Positions 16,209 through 24,871 are shown, counted from the stretch's first letter. The stretch: DNA of 64,000 bases from UBA8514 sp034933685 (GCA_034933685.1 JAYFNB010000018.1:62001-126000), one strand, 5' to 3'. Made by a program: numbers and translations. The notes: a model not told the origin generated them from the letters alone.

Positions 16209-18200
16209 ATGAGTGACGGTACGGAAAATGATAGGCGAGTATTTATAATTAAATTACTTAAAGTGCTTGTGGTGATATTTGCCGCAGTTTTTTTGGTGCT
16301 CAACCTGGTTCTATCTCCGGTTTTGACGTTATTTATAGTGCTAACAGCAGTAATTGTGGTAGTTCTTATGTTTGTAATTAAGCTGTTGTTTGGTAATTCT
16401 TTCGTAAAAGACGAAGAAACTTTTGGAGACAATTATATTGATGATTTTGCTGATTTAGAAGATATAAAACGGGTTATAAATTTACCTTTACCATTTGCAG
16501 TTACGGATAAAGAACGAAAGGTTATTTTGTACAACAACCGTTTTGCTCAGTTGTTTAACAGAGATATTACAGGAGAACACCTGGTGAAATTGCTTGGAAG
16601 TTTCGATGAGCATATTAATAAGCAAAGTGCAGTTATAGGCAGCAACAGTTATGATGTTTATTGCAGTAAAATTTTGGATAAGGAACGTGACAATGAAGTT
16701 TTTTCAGTTTGCCTTGTGGATATAAGTGAGAGAGAAAAGCTAAAGTCTCAAGCGGAAAATCAGCGAACTGTTACGGGGCTTATGTTTGTGGATAACTACG
16801 AAGAGGTAATGGAGGTTATTGATGAGTCTGCAGTACCTGTTTTATCTGCACTTATTGAAAAAAAGCTTAACACATATATATCCTCACTTGGTGGAATTAT
16901 TAAAAAATTTGAAAAGGATAGGTATATTTTTGCCATTTCTATGGAGGAATTGGAAAAGGTTAAGGAAAAGAAGTTTGACATACTTAATGAAATTAAGGAA
17001 ATACGGGCTGGAGAACATTTACCTGTTACACTTAGTATAGGTGTTGGCATAAGTTACAAAAACCTTGATTTTTCTATGAAGAATGCAAGAAATGCTCTTG
17101 ATTTAGCGTTGGGTCGTGGTGGAGATCAGGCACTTATTAAGGATGGAGAAAAGTATCAGTTTTTCGGTGGGAAAAGCAGCGAGGTGTCTCATAACGCAAG
17201 GATAAGAGCAAGAGTAAAGGCAGATGCACTTGAAGGAATTTTGTCGGATGCATCAGAAGTTTTTGTAATGGGTCATCGCGTTGCAGATTTCGATTCTATG
17301 GGTGCGGCTATTGGAATTTACCGTATTGCTAAAGACTTGGGCAAAAATTGCTACATTGTTATTGATGAAGTATCCAAGGGAATAAAAATGGTTTATAACG
17401 TGATGAAGCAAAATGATGAGTATAAAGATATGTTTATAAGTGGGCAGGAAGCTACAGACATAATGAGCGATAAAACACTGCTTATAGTTGTTGACACATA
17501 TATACCTCATCTTGTTGAGAACCAAGGGGTGCTTGAAAAGGCAAAGAAAGTTGTGGTGTTTGACCACCACAGAAAAAGCGCATCGTTTATTGAAGAAGCT
17601 GTACTTACTTATCATGAACCATATGCCTCATCTACAAGCGAGCTTGTGACGGAGGTTATTCGCCACATAGGCGATAAAGTTACCCTTAAAGCTACAGAGG
17701 CCGATGCTTTATTGGCAGGAATAACAGTGGATACCAAAGGCTTCGGTATAAAAGCAGGTGCAATTACATTTGAAGCAGCGGCATTTTTAAGGCGAAATGG
17801 TGCAGACAGCACAAGAGTTAAGCAGTGGTTTAGAAATGATTTTGATGAATTTAAAATAAAGGCAATAACTGTTGGAAATGCCGAGATTTACAGAGGTGGC
17901 GTTATTATTTCAATCTGTCCTTGGGAAGAAGAAGGAGCAAGCATAATTTGTGCACAAGCGGCAGATGAGTTACTTAACATTCTTGGTGTAAAAGCGGCTA
18001 TAGTTATTTGCCGCATAGGTGAGGATGTGCATGTTAGCAGCAGAAGTTTTGGTGAGGTTAATGTGCAAGTACTAATGGAAAAAGTTGGCGGTGGTGGTCA
18101 TCAAACAATGGCTGGTGCACGACTTGAAAATATATCTACAGATGATGCGGTTATGAAGTTGAAAAATACCGTGGATGAATACTTAGAGGAGGATAAATAA
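16209..18200 (+). CDS. gdpP: Cyclic-di-AMP phosphodiesterase GdpP
   Basis: Membrane-bound enzyme that hydrolyses c-di-AMP to pApA. The order of domains is: two membrane segments (about 12-60), a PAS domain (about 90-170), a degenerate GGDEF domain (about 175-320, KFEKDRYIFAI where a cyclase would have GGDEF), then DHH (MGHRVADFDSMGAA at about 353 and VFDHHRKS at about 450) and DHHA1 (KVGGGGHQTMAGA at the end). The 663-residue length is standard. It lies directly before rplI with a one-base gap, the order also found in Bacillus, so the three genes to dnaB form one operon. Confidence 0.97.
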   Translation: MSDGTENDRRVFIIKLLKVLVVIFAAVFLVLNLVLSPVLTLFIVLTAVIVVVLMFVIKLLFGNSFVKDEETFGDNYIDDFADLEDIKRVINLPLPFAVTDKERKVILYNNRFAQLFNRDITGEHLVKLLGSFDEHINKQSAVIGSNSYDVYCSKILDKERDNEVFSVCLVDISEREKLKSQAENQRTVTGLMFVDNYEEVMEVIDESAVPVLSALIEKKLNTYISSLGGIIKKFEKDRYIFAISMEELEKVKEKKFDILNEIKEIRAGEHLPVTLSIGVGISYKNLDFSMKNARNALDLALGRGGDQALIKDGEKYQFFGGKSSEVSHNARIRARVKADALEGILSDASEVFVMGHRVADFDSMGAAIGIYRIAKDLGKNCYIVIDEVSKGIKMVYNVMKQNDEYKDMFISGQEATDIMSDKTLLIVVDTYIPHLVENQGVLEKAKKVVVFDHHRKSASFIEEAVLTYHEPYASSTSELVTEVIRHIGDKVTLKATEADALLAGITVDTKGFGIKAGAITFEAAAFLRRNGADSTRVKQWFRNDFDEFKIKAITVGNAEIYRGGVIISICPWEEEGASIICAQAADELLNILGVKAAIVICRIGEDVHVSSRSFGEVNVQVLMEKVGGGGHQTMAGARLENISTDDAVMKLKNTVDEYLEEDK

Positions 18201-18201
18201 A

Positions 18202-18648
18202 ATGAAGGTTATATTACTTGAAGATGTAAAAAGTGTGGGAAAAAAAGGAGATATAGTGAATGCAAGCGAAGGCTATGCAAAAAATTTTCTTATTCCTCGA
18301 AAATTAGGTGTTGAGGCAAATGCTTCAAATTTAAATGACATTAAGCTTAAGAAGCAAAGCGAGGATAAGCGAAAAGCGGAGGAACTTGCAGCAGCAAAAG
18401 AACTTAAAGCGAAGCTTGAAGAAAAAACTGTTAAAATACCTGTTAAAACAGGTGAAAACGGTAAATTATTTGGCTCTGTAACAAACAAGGAGATTGCTGT
18501 GGCTTTAGAGGAGCAGGCAGGCATTAAAGTGGATAAGAAAAAGATAGTTCTTGATGACCAGATTAAAATGGTTGGTGAAAAAACTGTTGTAATTAAAATT
18601 CACCCACAGGTAAGTGCAGAGCTTAAGGTAGCTATTATTGAAGCATAA
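18202..18648 (+). CDS. rplI: Ribosomal protein bL9
   Basis: Large-subunit ribosomal protein of 148 residues. The N-terminal domain begins MKVILLEDVKSVGKKGD and contains GYAKNFLIPR, both family signatures. A long central helix (about 42-75) connects to the C-terminal rRNA-binding domain with GKLFGSVTNKEIA. GGAGGATAAA upstream lies inside the end of gdpP, which suggests coupling. Confidence 0.98.
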   Translation: MKVILLEDVKSVGKKGDIVNASEGYAKNFLIPRKLGVEANASNLNDIKLKKQSEDKRKAEELAAAKELKAKLEEKTVKIPVKTGENGKLFGSVTNKEIAVALEEQAGIKVDKKKIVLDDQIKMVGEKTVVIKIHPQVSAELKVAIIEA

Positions 18649-18670
18649 AAGAATATTTTAAGGAGGAAGT

Positions 18671-20020
18671 ATGGAACAAAATAATGGCACAAATTCATAT
18701 TTCCAAAAGGTGCCGCCCCATGATATTGAAGCAGAGCAGGCAATTTTAAGTTCTATGTTCATAGACAAGGAAGCTGTGGCAGTAGCTATGGAGTTGCTTA
18801 CAGGCGACTCATTTTACAGACCTGACCATCAGCTTATATTTGAGGCGGCAATGGAACTTTACTCTGCAGGAAAGCCTATAGATATTATAACTGTTAAAAG
18901 CAGACTGGAAGATAAAGGTGTATTTGAACAAGTTGGCGGAATTGCATACATTGCTCAGATAGCATCTGCAGTTGGCAGTTCTGTAAACGCAAGGCATTAT
19001 GCGCAGATAGTTGAACAAAAGGCGGTTTTAAGACGGCTTATAAAAACTACTACTGAGATATCTCAAGAGTGTTATGATGGAAAAAACAATATAAACACCA
19101 TCATGGAAAATGCCGAAAAAGGCATTTTTGACATAATGAATGGGCGAACCAGCGGCGAAATGTCCCACATACGTGAAGTTACGGTTTCAGCTTTTGAGAA
19201 AATAGAGGATATTTATAAAAACAAAGGCAAACTTACAGGTGTTGCTACAGGGTTTGCGGATTTTGACGCAAAGACAGCAGGGTTGCAACGAAGCGACCTG
19301 GTTCTGTTAGCTGCAAGACCTTCTATGGGTAAAACTGCATTTGCCCTTAACATTGCACAAAATGCAGCAATTCGCCATAACGTGCCAGTTGCAATATTTT
19401 CACTGGAAATGAGCAAAGAGCAGTTAGTAAACCGTATGCTTTGCTCTGAGGCAATGATAGATGCCCAAAAGCTGAGAACAGGTGAACTGATGGATGATGA
19501 TTGGCCAAAGCTGATACAGGCCATGGGTCCTCTTAGCCAAGCAAATATTTACATAGATGATACCCCAGGTGTATCCCCTATGGATATTAGAAGCAAGTGC
19601 AGAAAAATGAAATTGGAAAAAGGACTTGGGTTAATACTGATTGATTACTTGCAGTTAATGAGTGGTGACGGAAAAATTGAGAGCCGTCAGCAGGAGATTT
19701 CAGCAATTTCACGTTCACTTAAGGCTATTGCAAGAGAAATGGATGCTCCTGTTATTGCGTTAAGTCAGCTTAGCCGTGCATGTGAGCAACGAAGTGACCA
19801 TAGGCCTATGCTTAGTGACTTGCGTGAATCAGGTGCAATTGAGCAGGATGCCGATGTTGTTGCATTTTTATATAGGGATGAGTATTATTTCCCTGAAACT
19901 GAGGCCAAAAATCAAGCGGAGCTAATTATTGCAAAACAGCGTAATGGCCCAACGGGAACTGTTAACCTTGCTTGGCTTGGTCAGTACACAAAATTTGGAA
20001 ATTTGCTTAAGAGTTTTTAA
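18671..20020 (+). CDS. dnaB: Replicative DNA helicase DnaB
   Basis: Hexameric helicase of the replication fork. The N-terminal primase-binding helical domain starts PPHDIEAEQAILSSM, a linker follows, then the RecA-like motor with Walker A ARPSMGKTAFA (about 218), Walker B LILIDYLQLM (about 321), SQLSRACEQR and the arginine-finger region SDLRESGAIEQDAD. The 449-residue length is normal and no intein is visible. AGGAGG precedes the ATG. Confidence 0.98.
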   Translation: MEQNNGTNSYFQKVPPHDIEAEQAILSSMFIDKEAVAVAMELLTGDSFYRPDHQLIFEAAMELYSAGKPIDIITVKSRLEDKGVFEQVGGIAYIAQIASAVGSSVNARHYAQIVEQKAVLRRLIKTTTEISQECYDGKNNINTIMENAEKGIFDIMNGRTSGEMSHIREVTVSAFEKIEDIYKNKGKLTGVATGFADFDAKTAGLQRSDLVLLAARPSMGKTAFALNIAQNAAIRHNVPVAIFSLEMSKEQLVNRMLCSEAMIDAQKLRTGELMDDDWPKLIQAMGPLSQANIYIDDTPGVSPMDIRSKCRKMKLEKGLGLILIDYLQLMSGDGKIESRQQEISAISRSLKAIAREMDAPVIALSQLSRACEQRSDHRPMLSDLRESGAIEQDADVVAFLYRDEYYFPETEAKNQAELIIAKQRNGPTGTVNLAWLGQYTKFGNLLKSF

Positions 20021-20034
20021 ATCTTTTTACGATT

Positions 20035-20068
20035 AAGGCTGGTATCAGAATAGATACCAGCCTTTTTT
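20035..20068 (+). terminator. Terminator of the gdpP-rplI-dnaB operon
   Basis: AAGGCTGGTATC (20035-20046) pairs perfectly with GATACCAGCCTT (20053-20064) over a 6-base loop, followed by T. Confidence 0.93.
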
Positions 20069-20086
20069 ACTGTTGTTAAGAAATAG

Positions 20087-20860
20087 TTATTTCAAATTTT
20101 CTTCAAAAAAATCTTTGCTTAGTTTTGCAAACTCATATTGGTTTGAAAGCATAGCAGGATGTCCGCCTGATTCGAATAGGTGCATTTTCCCATGGCCAAT
20201 TTTTTTAATCATTTCGCCATATTTTTTTTGGAAGTAGTCAGCGTCAAGAGAACTTATAAACTCATCTTTTTTGCTTCCTGTCATCAAAATATCTGGCTGT
20301 AAACTTTCTAGTGGTTTATGAAAAAACTTGCCAATGGTTAGGCTATGTTCATTAATTGAGTTTGTATCATTGTCAACTACATTTTCCCAATCTTCGCCAT
20401 GCATAAGGCTATAAAACATTTTAGTATTTTCATTTTGTTTTGAAAGTTCACGTTCTTCAATTATGTTTTGTATAAAGTCTTTTAACGGAAATTCGCCTTC
20501 AAAACTATCTGCAACAATCTTATCAACTAAATTGGGAGACTCTAGTGCCACGTTTATGGCAACCAAAGCACCTCCACTGCTTCCGATTAGGTTAACCTTT
20601 TCATATTTTCTATGTTTAAGAAAAGCAATCACTTGTTCTGCTTCATCAAACCATAAATCATCATCAAATTTTTTGACTCTTTGAGATTTTCCATGCCCTA
20701 AGAAATCAAGTAAAATAACCTTATATTCAGGTGAATACAGCTTTATTGCATCTAAAAACATATTGGAAGAAGCAGTGTTCCCATGTAACAAAAGTATTGG
20801 TTTTCCTTCTCCAATTTCATCATAAAATATCTCTTTATTTCTATAAATGAAAAACGACAT
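20087..20860 (-). CDS. Alpha/beta hydrolase
   Basis: Alpha/beta-hydrolase fold protein of 257 residues without signal peptide. Landmarks are the oxyanion LLLHGNTASS (about 23), the nucleophile elbow GSSGGA with Ser at about 94, and a late catalytic His in FESGGHPAM (about 233). The substrate cannot be told. AGGAGG stands six bases upstream of the ATG. It is the third gene of a minus-strand group behind a DUF2148 protein and an HpcH-type aldolase, separated from the aldolase by a 110-base spacer that holds an inverted repeat and a six-codon minigene. Confidence 0.85.
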   Translation of the reverse strand: MSFFIYRNKEIFYDEIGEGKPILLLHGNTASSNMFLDAIKLYSPEYKVILLDFLGHGKSQRVKKFDDDLWFDEAEQVIAFLKHRKYEKVNLIGSSGGALVAINVALESPNLVDKIVADSFEGEFPLKDFIQNIIEERELSKQNENTKMFYSLMHGEDWENVVDNDTNSINEHSLTIGKFFHKPLESLQPDILMTGSKKDEFISSLDADYFQKKYGEMIKKIGHGKMHLFESGGHPAMLSNQYEFAKLSKDFFEENLK

Positions 20861-20889
20861 ATTTACCTCCTAATTTAATTATTGTTATT

Positions 20890-20915
20890 AGCAAGGCAAA
20901 TTTATATTCCTTGCT
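20890..20915. repeat. Inverted repeat upstream of the hydrolase gene
   Basis: AGCAAGG (20890-20896) and CCTTGCT (20909-20915), perfect 7-base arms with a 12-base AT-rich spacer. No T run follows in either direction, so an operator or an RNA processing/attenuation hairpin is more likely than a terminator. Confidence 0.5.
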
Positions 20916-20970
20916 TGTTAATTATTGTTAATTCTCATATTTTCACCTCCGGTATAATATGAAAAATAAA

Positions 20971-21738
20971 TTATTTTATGGATTTTAACCCGTTTATTAA
21001 GCTTCCATAAGCGTCTGCCAAAACTTTGCAGTCTACACCAACAGGCATGTATCTGAAGCCTTGCTTAATGCGCTCTTTGGCAGAGGTAATATCACTTGTA
21101 AATATTCCAGCTATTTTTCCATGGCGATTGCAGGCATCCAGCATTTTTTGCGCAGCAGCCTCAACACGTGGGTCTGTTATTTGCCCTGGAATACCCATAG
21201 ACTGGCTCATGTCAAAGGGGCCAAAAATAATTACATCAAGGCCATCGGTTGCCGCTATTTCTTCTATATTCTCAAGTGCAAGTATATTTTCGCAGTGGAA
21301 AATAACAAGGGTTTCATCGTTTTCTTGTGTCATATAATCATTAATATTATGAATACCAAAGCCGCCAGCACGATGGAAGGATACACCACGTTGACCTTGA
21401 GGAAAATATTTAACGTGTTTAATGGCATTTTGTGCCTGTTCTATAGAATTTATTTGGGGAATATGCACACCATGAGCGCCTACATCTAGGGTGCGAAGTA
21501 AAACTGTTTCAGAATTTTCGCACACACGTACAAGTGGTGTCATACCTGTTGCTTCTGCCACACGTATCATAGGGATGCAGGTTTCGGGTGACACATATCC
21601 ATGTTCAGCGTCAATTACCACAAAATCAAAACCTAATATGCCGCATATTTCCACTGTATCTGGAGCATTACTTGAAATAAAAGTGCCAAAACAAACTTTT
21701 CCAGCGTATAAATCCTTTTTCAGCTTATTTTTGAACAT
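20971..21738 (-). CDS. HpcH/HpaI-family aldolase (2-keto-3-deoxy sugar acid aldolase type)
   Basis: Class II metal-dependent pyruvate aldolase of 255 residues. Typical features are FVVIDAEHGYVSPET, GAHGVHIPQINS, FPQGQRGVSFHRAG (the FPP-G-RG-like loop), a metal-binding Glu in FHCENILALENIEEI and GPFDMSQSMG. Relatives cleave 2-keto-3-deoxyglucarate, 4-hydroxy-2-ketoheptanedioate or 2-keto-3-deoxy-L-rhamnonate; the substrate is not decided by these motifs. It could act after the UxaA/GarD-type dehydratase encoded at 32-33.5 kb, an inference from function rather than adjacency. It is probably cotranscribed with the DUF2148 gene, 20 bases upstream. Confidence 0.88.
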   Translation of the reverse strand: MFKNKLKKDLYAGKVCFGTFISSNAPDTVEICGILGFDFVVIDAEHGYVSPETCIPMIRVAEATGMTPLVRVCENSETVLLRTLDVGAHGVHIPQINSIEQAQNAIKHVKYFPQGQRGVSFHRAGGFGIHNINDYMTQENDETLVIFHCENILALENIEEIAATDGLDVIIFGPFDMSQSMGIPGQITDPRVEAAAQKMLDACNRHGKIAGIFTSDITSAKERIKQGFRYMPVGVDCKVLADAYGSLINGLKSIK

Positions 21739-21758
21739 ACATTATTCCTCCAATTGTG

Positions 21759-22283
21759 CTATCTATCAAAGTATGGGCTTTTTCCGCTGGTTGAAAGCGG
21801 AATTCCAAACATCTTTAAGGCTTCATCGCCAAGGTAACCAAGGCGTTTTGCAGCAAGACCAACAGAGAGCATAATTCTGTTATCTACATAATTTTTTGCT
21901 GCAATTGTGACTGCAGAGCCTAAAGCTATGCCGAGATCAATGTCATCATATGCACAGTGACCACCAGTTTTTGCAAGTTCTGCACAGGTTGGGTAACCAC
22001 ATAAGCCACAATTCAGCCCTTTAATGCCACCTACTGTACCAACAAGTACAACTGCTTGGCTATTATCTAAATTAATTGAGTCTCTTTCAAAATATGCTGA
22101 CCCTGTTTCCTCAAATAATTTACGCATTTCATTTGCAATTGCGTCTTTTTCATCACCTGTAACAATGCCTGTAACTATTTTATCTATGCCTCTTGCCTTT
22201 GGTGCGGTTCTTGCTGCTGAACACATTAATTCGGCTGTATAAAGAATTGTATTTTTTTCTGCCACTGCCCCTCTAATAAACAT
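21759..22283 (-). CDS. DUF2148 ferredoxin-domain protein
   Basis: Protein of 174 residues of the DUF2148 group common in strict anaerobes. The family name refers to a Cys-rich cluster, here CGLCGYPTC plus nearby Cys (about 108-125), that may hold an iron-sulfur cluster. The N-terminal half has the conserved CSAARTAPKARGIDKI stretch. Function is unknown. AAGGAGG precedes the ATG. It is the first gene of the minus-strand group, and its promoter shares a -35 hexamer with the divergent MATE gene. Confidence 0.85.
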   Translation of the reverse strand: MFIRGAVAEKNTILYTAELMCSAARTAPKARGIDKIVTGIVTGDEKDAIANEMRKLFEETGSAYFERDSINLDNSQAVVLVGTVGGIKGLNCGLCGYPTCAELAKTGGHCAYDDIDLGIALGSAVTIAAKNYVDNRIMLSVGLAAKRLGYLGDEALKMFGIPLSTSGKSPYFDR

Positions 22284-22343
22284 TGTAAAACCTCCTTGAT
22301 AAAAGTAAATTTATGTTATTGAAGTTACTAAATTTTCTAATTC

Positions 22344-22395
22344 ATAATACCATTTTTAAAGTTTGGTTGCAAATAAAAACCCAAAGTGGTACAAT
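22344..22395. promoter_or_regulatory. Divergent promoters sharing one -35 hexamer
   Basis: TTGCAA (22367-22372) is its own reverse complement. Rightwards it is followed by a 17-base spacer and TACAAT (22390-22395) before the MATE gene. Leftwards, on the minus strand, it is followed by a 17-base spacer and TATTAT (22349-22344) before the DUF2148 gene. Confidence 0.75.
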
Positions 22396-22427
22396 TATTT
22401 CCGTTGCATTTATTTGGGAGGTAAAAG

Positions 22428-23807
22428 ATGGAAAACATTAATCAACAAAAAAATCCACTTGGATGTGAACCTGTTAAGGTACTGCTTGGAAAGTTTGCAA
22501 TACCTTCAGTTATTGCTTTTCTTGTAAACAATCTTTACAACTTGGTGGACCAAATATTTATTGGGCAAGGTGTTGGATATTTGGGAAATGCAGCTACAAC
22601 TGTGGCATTCCCTGTAGTTACGATTTCTCTGTCGTTGGCAATGCTTTTTGGTTCGGGTGCAAGTGCGTATGCGGCAATTAAGTTGGGCGAGGATAAACAA
22701 AAAATTGCTGAAAAAGTGCTAAACAACGTTTTTGTTATACTTGTTATAGTTGGAATAATTATAGCTGTCTTAGGAATTGCTTTTCTTAAGCCAATGCTTA
22801 TTATGTTCGGGGCAACAGATAAGGTAATGCAATATGCAACAGATTATACATCAATAATCCTTATTGGCACTCCGTTTATGACATTAGGCGCAGGCCTTAG
22901 CAATATGGTGCGTACAGACGGAAATCCAAGACTTTCAATGATAAGTATGGTTGTTGGCGCGTTGATTAATACTATTCTTGACCCTATTTATATTTTTGTG
23001 TTTAACTGGGGTGTTAAAGGCGCAGCAATTGCTACAATTACAAGCCAGATAATTTCAGCAATAATTATATGCTATTACTTTATGAAAAAGAGCAAGATGC
23101 GCCTTATAAAAAGCCAATTTAAGCTGGATTTCATGCTTATAAAAAACTTTACGGTACTTGGCATCGCCAGTTCAGTAACCCAGCTTGCAATAACAATTTT
23201 AGTTGTTGTACTTAATAATGCACTTGTTTATTACGGTAATCAAAGCCCTGTCGGCGGAGACGTTGCACTTAGTGCAATGGGAATTGTTATGAAAGTTAGT
23301 TCAATTCTCATAGGCGTGAATATTGGAATAAGTGTTGGAGCACAGCCTATAATAGGCTTCAATATGGGTGCAATGCAGTTTAAACGAGTAAAGGAAACTT
23401 ATATAGTTGCAGTTTTAAGTGCAACTGCATTTTCCGTTATTGGATGGATTTGGTGCGTATTTTTCCCAGGAAGCATACTAAAAATTTTTGGAACACAAGA
23501 CATTGTGTTTGCGGAGTTTGCAGAAAAATGCATGCGAATTTATCTTTTTTCAATATTTGCATCTGGTTTTATTATTGTTACTACGGGCTATTTTCAGGCA
23601 ACAGGACAGCCGTTTAAAGCTTCAGTGCTATCTATGCTTAGGTCGTTGCTTCTTTTAGTACCACTAATAATTATTTTGCCGTTGTACTTTGGTTTGGATG
23701 GAATTTTATACGCAGGTCCAGTGGCGGAATTTATAACACTTGCGGTTGTCAGTATATTTATAATTAAAGAAATTCGGGTATTAAACGAAAAATTTGTGCA
23801 GTTTTGA
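22428..23807 (+). CDS. MATE family efflux transporter
   Basis: Polytopic membrane protein of 459 residues with about 12 hydrophobic segments in two similar halves, belonging to the multidrug and toxin extrusion family. Landmarks are the N-terminal FAIPSVIAFLVNNLYNLVDQ, FIGQGVGYLGNAAT, RTDGNPRLSM and the second-half IGFNMGA, all characteristic of the DinF/NorM-like MATE group in Clostridia. It probably uses Na+ or H+ antiport; the substrate is unknown. GGGAGG precedes the ATG. Confidence 0.93.
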   Translation: MENINQQKNPLGCEPVKVLLGKFAIPSVIAFLVNNLYNLVDQIFIGQGVGYLGNAATTVAFPVVTISLSLAMLFGSGASAYAAIKLGEDKQKIAEKVLNNVFVILVIVGIIIAVLGIAFLKPMLIMFGATDKVMQYATDYTSIILIGTPFMTLGAGLSNMVRTDGNPRLSMISMVVGALINTILDPIYIFVFNWGVKGAAIATITSQIISAIIICYYFMKKSKMRLIKSQFKLDFMLIKNFTVLGIASSVTQLAITILVVVLNNALVYYGNQSPVGGDVALSAMGIVMKVSSILIGVNIGISVGAQPIIGFNMGAMQFKRVKETYIVAVLSATAFSVIGWIWCVFFPGSILKIFGTQDIVFAEFAEKCMRIYLFSIFASGFIIVTTGYFQATGQPFKASVLSMLRSLLLLVPLIIILPLYFGLDGILYAGPVAEFITLAVVSIFIIKEIRVLNEKFVQF

Positions 23808-23827
23808 TGAAATTTTTTAGGCAGGCA

Positions 23828-23856
23828 TTGACAAAGCTTTGTCAAAAGGATAAGAT
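23828..23856 (+). promoter_or_regulatory. Promoter of the FadR-type gene with palindromic operator
   Basis: TTGACA (23828-23833), 17-base spacer, TAAGAT (23851-23856). The -35 hexamer is the left end of a perfect 18-base palindrome TTGACAAAGCTTTGTCAA (23828-23845), a likely binding site for the regulator encoded just downstream. Confidence 0.8.
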
Positions 23857-23910
23857 TATTAATAAATACAGCATATGACGATACCCAGAGCTGTAAGGGG
23901 GACAAAATAA

Positions 23911-24609
23911 ATGGAAATAAAGTCAATTCAAACAAAAAAGATATACAAAAATATTGTGGAACAAATCATTTTCCTTATTAGGGAAGGAAGCCTTAAAAGC
24001 GGAGACAAACTCCCGCCTGAGCGTTCATTGGCAGAAATGCTGGATGTTAGCCGTGCATCCCTTAGGGAGGCACTTAGTGTTATGGAAATTATGGGCGTGG
24101 TTGACATAAGGCCGGGAGAGGGATCTTTTGTATCAGATTTGGACGTTCAGCCGTTTATTGCACTTGTAATTCCTTTGCTTCTTAAAGAGGGAACCTTTGA
24201 GGATGATTTACTGGAATTTAGACGAATTATTGAAATTGCTGGAGTTAAGCTTGTTTGCAAAAACCTTGATGAAAATAGAGAAATGCTTCAAGAGCTTAAA
24301 GAAATAATTGATGAAATGGGTGAAAAGCTTGATGATGCAGACGCAGGGGCAAAGCTGGACATCAAATTTCATAGAATGCTTTTTTCAATGAGCAACAATA
24401 TTGTGCTTGTTAAGGTTTTGGAATATTTAGGTTTCATACTTGAACGAACAGTTAAGTTTAATCGAAATACTATTCTTAAAAAAGGTGATAGCGCTAGCGT
24501 TTTGCATAAGTATCATACGGATATATATGAGGCCATCGTTAGAGGAGATGCCGATGGTGCAGAAAAGGCACTTGAGATACATTTTGACTTTGTGCACAGC
24601 AAATTGTAA
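23911..24609 (+). CDS. GntR-family transcriptional regulator, FadR subfamily
   Basis: DNA-binding regulator of 232 residues. The N-terminal winged helix (about 5-75) contains SGDKLPPERSLAEMLDVSRASLREALSVM-like signatures: KLPPERSLA and SRASLREAL. The C-terminal all-helical FCD domain (about 95-232) has metal-ligand-like residues in FHRMLF and a late His pair in KYHTDIYEAI, as in regulators that bind small organic acids through a metal. The effector is unknown; lactate, hexuronate or fatty-acid derived acids are typical. The perfect palindrome over its own -35 suggests autorepression. It is followed by a terminator. Confidence 0.92.
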   Translation: MEIKSIQTKKIYKNIVEQIIFLIREGSLKSGDKLPPERSLAEMLDVSRASLREALSVMEIMGVVDIRPGEGSFVSDLDVQPFIALVIPLLLKEGTFEDDLLEFRRIIEIAGVKLVCKNLDENREMLQELKEIIDEMGEKLDDADAGAKLDIKFHRMLFSMSNNIVLVKVLEYLGFILERTVKFNRNTILKKGDSASVLHKYHTDIYEAIVRGDADGAEKALEIHFDFVHSKL

Positions 24610-24633
24610 AAATAATAAATAGCAATTGTTCAG

Positions 24634-24670
24634 AAATACCTCGAATATTTTTTGCGTTCGAGGTATTTTT
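24634..24670 (+). terminator. Terminator after the FadR-type gene
   Basis: AAATACCTCGAA (24634-24645) pairs perfectly with TTCGAGGTATTT (24657-24668), with T following. Confidence 0.9.
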
Positions 24671-24692
24671 GCATAAACATACAAGAAAAGAG

Positions 24693-24779
24693 TTGAAATT
24701 AAAAGTTTACTATGATAAAATTAGAAGCTGTATGATAATTGGAATTTTTAGGTATACTAAAAGAGTAATTATAGTAAAC
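24693..24779 (+). promoter_or_regulatory. hppA promoter with distant inverted repeat
   Basis: TTGAAA (24693-24698), 17-base spacer, TAAAAT (24716-24721). GTTTACTAT (24705-24713), inside the spacer, is exactly inverted as ATAGTAAAC at 24771-24779, about 50 bases into the transcript. This could be a paired operator or a long-range RNA stem. A second -10-like TATACT is at 24753-24758. Confidence 0.55.
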
Positions 24780-24871
24780 ATTATTAATGTATAACCTGAA
24801 ATTTCCAAAAGAAGCAATGATTACAGTATAACCGTTGTTTCAATAAAAATTTATGATGGGGGTTTACAAAA

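Noticed and set aside
16209..18200. GGDEF domain of GdpP as an active diguanylate cyclase
   Set aside because: The GGDEF signature is replaced (KFEKDRYIF region), as is normal for GdpP.
20890..20915. Inverted repeat before the hydrolase gene as a terminator
   Set aside because: No T run follows in either direction, so it was listed only as a repeat.
24670..24871. Riboswitch in the hppA leader
   Set aside because: No conserved riboswitch core was recognised; only an inverted repeat is supported.
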